Shown here piece after piece: positions 62,714 to 64,000 of a stretch of DNA of 64,000 bases (positions are counted from its first letter, which is position 1; each line of letters begins with the position of its first letter). The DNA comes from Sphingomonadaceae bacterium (GTDB lineage: Bacteria; Pseudomonadota; Alphaproteobacteria; Sphingomonadales; Sphingomonadaceae). The position numbers and the translations under genes were made by a program. The DNA is taken from assembly GCA_029268145.1 (NCBI GenBank), contig JAJUHA010000003.1, forward strand, positions 62,001 to 126,000, given 5' to 3'. Below the pieces are notes generated by a model. That model saw only the letters and a list, made by a program, of their open reading frames with translations. It was not told where the DNA came from and made no database searches.

Positions 62714-64000
62714 GTGGCGACCGTCGTCGAGCGCCTGTCGCAGATTTCCCAGGGTCCGCCAAGCGGTCGCGCGGCGTCCGGCCTGTGCCCGCGCATCGAT
62801 GCGCTGCTCGCTGCCGAGCGCGGCAGCTGGCCGCTTCTCGTGCCCGTCGCGCTCGGCGCCGGCGTGGCGGCCTGGTTCCTCCTGCCCTTCGTCGGCCAGC
62901 GGCAGGCGGCCCTTGCGCTCGGCCTCGCCGTCGCGCTTCTCGGTCTTGCGACAGGCGGCGCGCTCCGCGCGGCGCTCGTCGGCGCGGGCCTCCTGTTCGC
63001 CGCCGGCCTCCTCGTCGCCGATCTGCGCAGCCACCTGGTCGCAGCGCCCGTGCTTCACCATCGGCTCCCACCCGGCGCGATCGCGGGCGTGGTGGAGGAG
63101 GTCGCGCCGCGCCGGGGCGGCGAGGCGGTCCTCGTCCGGCTGCGGCGCAGGAGCGATTCGGTCCGCTTCGCCATCACCCTCCCGGCCCCGGTCCCGGGCT
63201 TCCTGGTCCCCGGTGCCGAGATCGCGCTCGAGGCCCGGTTCGAGCCGCGCCGGGGCCCGACCCTGCCGGGCGGCTTCGACCCGGCGCGCCGGGCCTGGTT
63301 CGAGGGCGTCAGCGCCTCGGGCCGGGCGACCGGGCCGCCGCGGCTGGTCGCCCCGGCGCCGCAAGGGTGGGCCCATGGTCTCAGTGGCGCGCGGGCGCGG
63401 ATCGACCGCTTCCTCGAGGCCAGCCTCGGGCCCGTGCACGGTGCCCTCGCCGCCGCGCTGGTGACGGGCAACCAGGGGGCCATCCCCGAGTCGCTCAGGG
63501 CCGACATGCAGCTCGCCGGCCTTGCCCATCTCCTCACCGTCTCGGGCTTCCATGTCGCGGTGGCCGCCGGCGCGGCCTTTCTCCTCGCCCGGCGGCTGCT
63601 CGCCCTGCTGCCGGTGGCGCGTGCCCGTTCGGTCCGGCCGCTGGCGGCAGCGCTGGCGATCGGTGCGGCGTGGCTCTATGTCGGCATCTCGGGTGCGCAG
63701 GTTCCGGCAGTGCGGGCCGGAGTCACCGTCAGCCTGGTCCTGCTTGCCGTTGCCCTCGGCCGCGATCCCCTCTCCCTGCGGCTCCTTGCGGCTGCTGCGG
63801 TCCTCATCCTCGTGCTGCGCCCGGAGTCGCTCGTCTCGGCGAGCTTCCAGCTCAGCTTCGCGGCCGTCGCCGCGCTCGTCCTGCTTGCGAACTCGGGGCC
63901 GTGGCGGCGCTGGCTTGCCCCGGCGGGAGACGACTGGGCGGTACGCGCGGCCAAGTGGGTGGGGGCGCTTCTCGTCTCGTCGCTGGTTGCCGAACTGGTG
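62714..64000 (+). CDS. comEC: ComEC/Rec2 family DNA uptake channel protein (N-terminal part, runs off the window)
   Basis: The first 429 codons of a membrane protein of the ComEC family, the channel that moves single-stranded DNA across the inner membrane during transformation. The N-terminal region has several helices (WPLLVPVALGAGVAAWFLL, ALALGLAVALLGLATGGAL) and a soluble OB-like domain (LHHRLPPGAIAGVVEEVAPRRGG...). The competence core begins with [39 protein letters not shown], where TVSGFH replaces the more usual SGLH. The start is taken as GTG at 62714 (MATVVERLSQISQG); no ATG upstream fits. The gene continues beyond 64000. It is divergent from gltX. Confidence 0.9.
   Translation, partial: MATVVERLSQISQGPPSGRAASGLCPRIDALLAAERGSWPLLVPVALGAGVAAWFLLPFVGQRQAALALGLAVALLGLATGGALRAALVGAGLLFAAGLLVADLRSHLVAAPVLHHRLPPGAIAGVVEEVAPRRGGEAVLVRLRRRSDSVRFAITLPAPVPGFLVPGAEIALEARFEPRRGPTLPGGFDPARRAWFEGVSASGRATGPPRLVAPAPQGWAHGLSGARARIDRFLEASLGPVHGALAAALVTGNQGAIPESLRADMQLAGLAHLLTVSGFHVAVAAGAAFLLARRLLALLPVARARSVRPLAAALAIGAAWLYVGISGAQVPAVRAGVTVSLVLLAVALGRDPLSLRLLAAAAVLILVLRPESLVSASFQLSFAAVAALVLLANSGPWRRWLAPAGDDWAVRAAKWVGALLVSSLVAELV

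Overview
The window is a dense, GC-rich chromosomal segment of an alphaproteobacterium, most likely of the order Sphingomonadales. The evidence is gene content and order: a divergent serC partial, a membrane-anchored cytochrome c beside pheA, the tkt-gap-pgk-fbaB block, an uninterrupted nuoA-N operon followed by birA-coaX-rnj-DUF1467, the lptD-surA-pdxA-rsmA block followed here by lptF-lptG, and gltA-gltX divergent from comEC. The genus cannot be set from sequence alone. Packing is extreme: no gene-free stretch exceeds about 230 bp, about two dozen junctions are 4-bp ATGA/GTGA/TTGA overlaps, and several convergent pairs end within 4-17 bp of each other or overlap.

Layout. 1-8 kb: serC (partial), a LOG-family phosphoribohydrolase, cytochrome c, prephenate dehydratase, a membrane PAS-GGDEF-EAL protein, nudC-mutY and a DUF721 gene. 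8-13.4 kb: bolA-grxD-membrane protein, hemF divergent from a haloalkane dehalogenase homologue, tRNA-Asp, a tandem-repeat array, chorismate mutase-DUF2842, a 5-formyltetrahydrofolate cyclo-ligase, 6S RNA and zapA. 13.8-21 kb: tkt-gap-pgk-fbaB-thiE, then efp-suhB. 21.1-38.7 kb: complex I (14 subunits), biotin ligase, pantothenate kinase, RNase J and a DUF1467 protein. 38.7-46.5 kb: the most distinctive region. It holds a giant coiled-coil membrane protein, two CDP-alcohol phosphatidyltransferase-type proteins, myo-inositol-phosphate synthase, a cytidylyltransferase-like protein and a Wzi-like outer-membrane barrel. 46.5-58.8 kb: pdeM, a fumarylacetoacetase-family hydrolase, DUF1134, the LPS-export and outer-membrane assembly genes (lptD, surA, lptF, lptG) with pdxA and rsmA, then a fatty-acid-hydroxylase-type protein and a GNAT-type protein. 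58.8-64 kb: xth, erpA, gltA, gltX and the start of comEC.

How the genes fit together. Most of the window is core metabolism (glycolysis/pentose phosphate, TCA entry, respiration, haem, thiamine, B6, CoA, biotin loading) and envelope biogenesis. The region at 40.8-46.5 kb reads as one inositol pathway: glucose-6-phosphate to inositol phosphate, to a CDP-activated inositol, to a phosphodiester made by a CDP-alcohol transferase. Its end product (a di-inositol-phosphate type solute, an inositol lipid, or an inositol-bearing surface polymer) cannot be read from the sequence. Both the unusual active-site motif of the fused transferase and the Wzi-like barrel in the same operon make it the best candidate for undescribed biology.

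Regulation. Several start regions share a TTG-type -35 element and a CTA(G/A)-centred -10 element 16-17 bp apart, close to the published Caulobacter housekeeping promoter pattern. For hemF and the inositol operon these promoters lie so close to the start codon that almost leaderless mRNAs are predicted.
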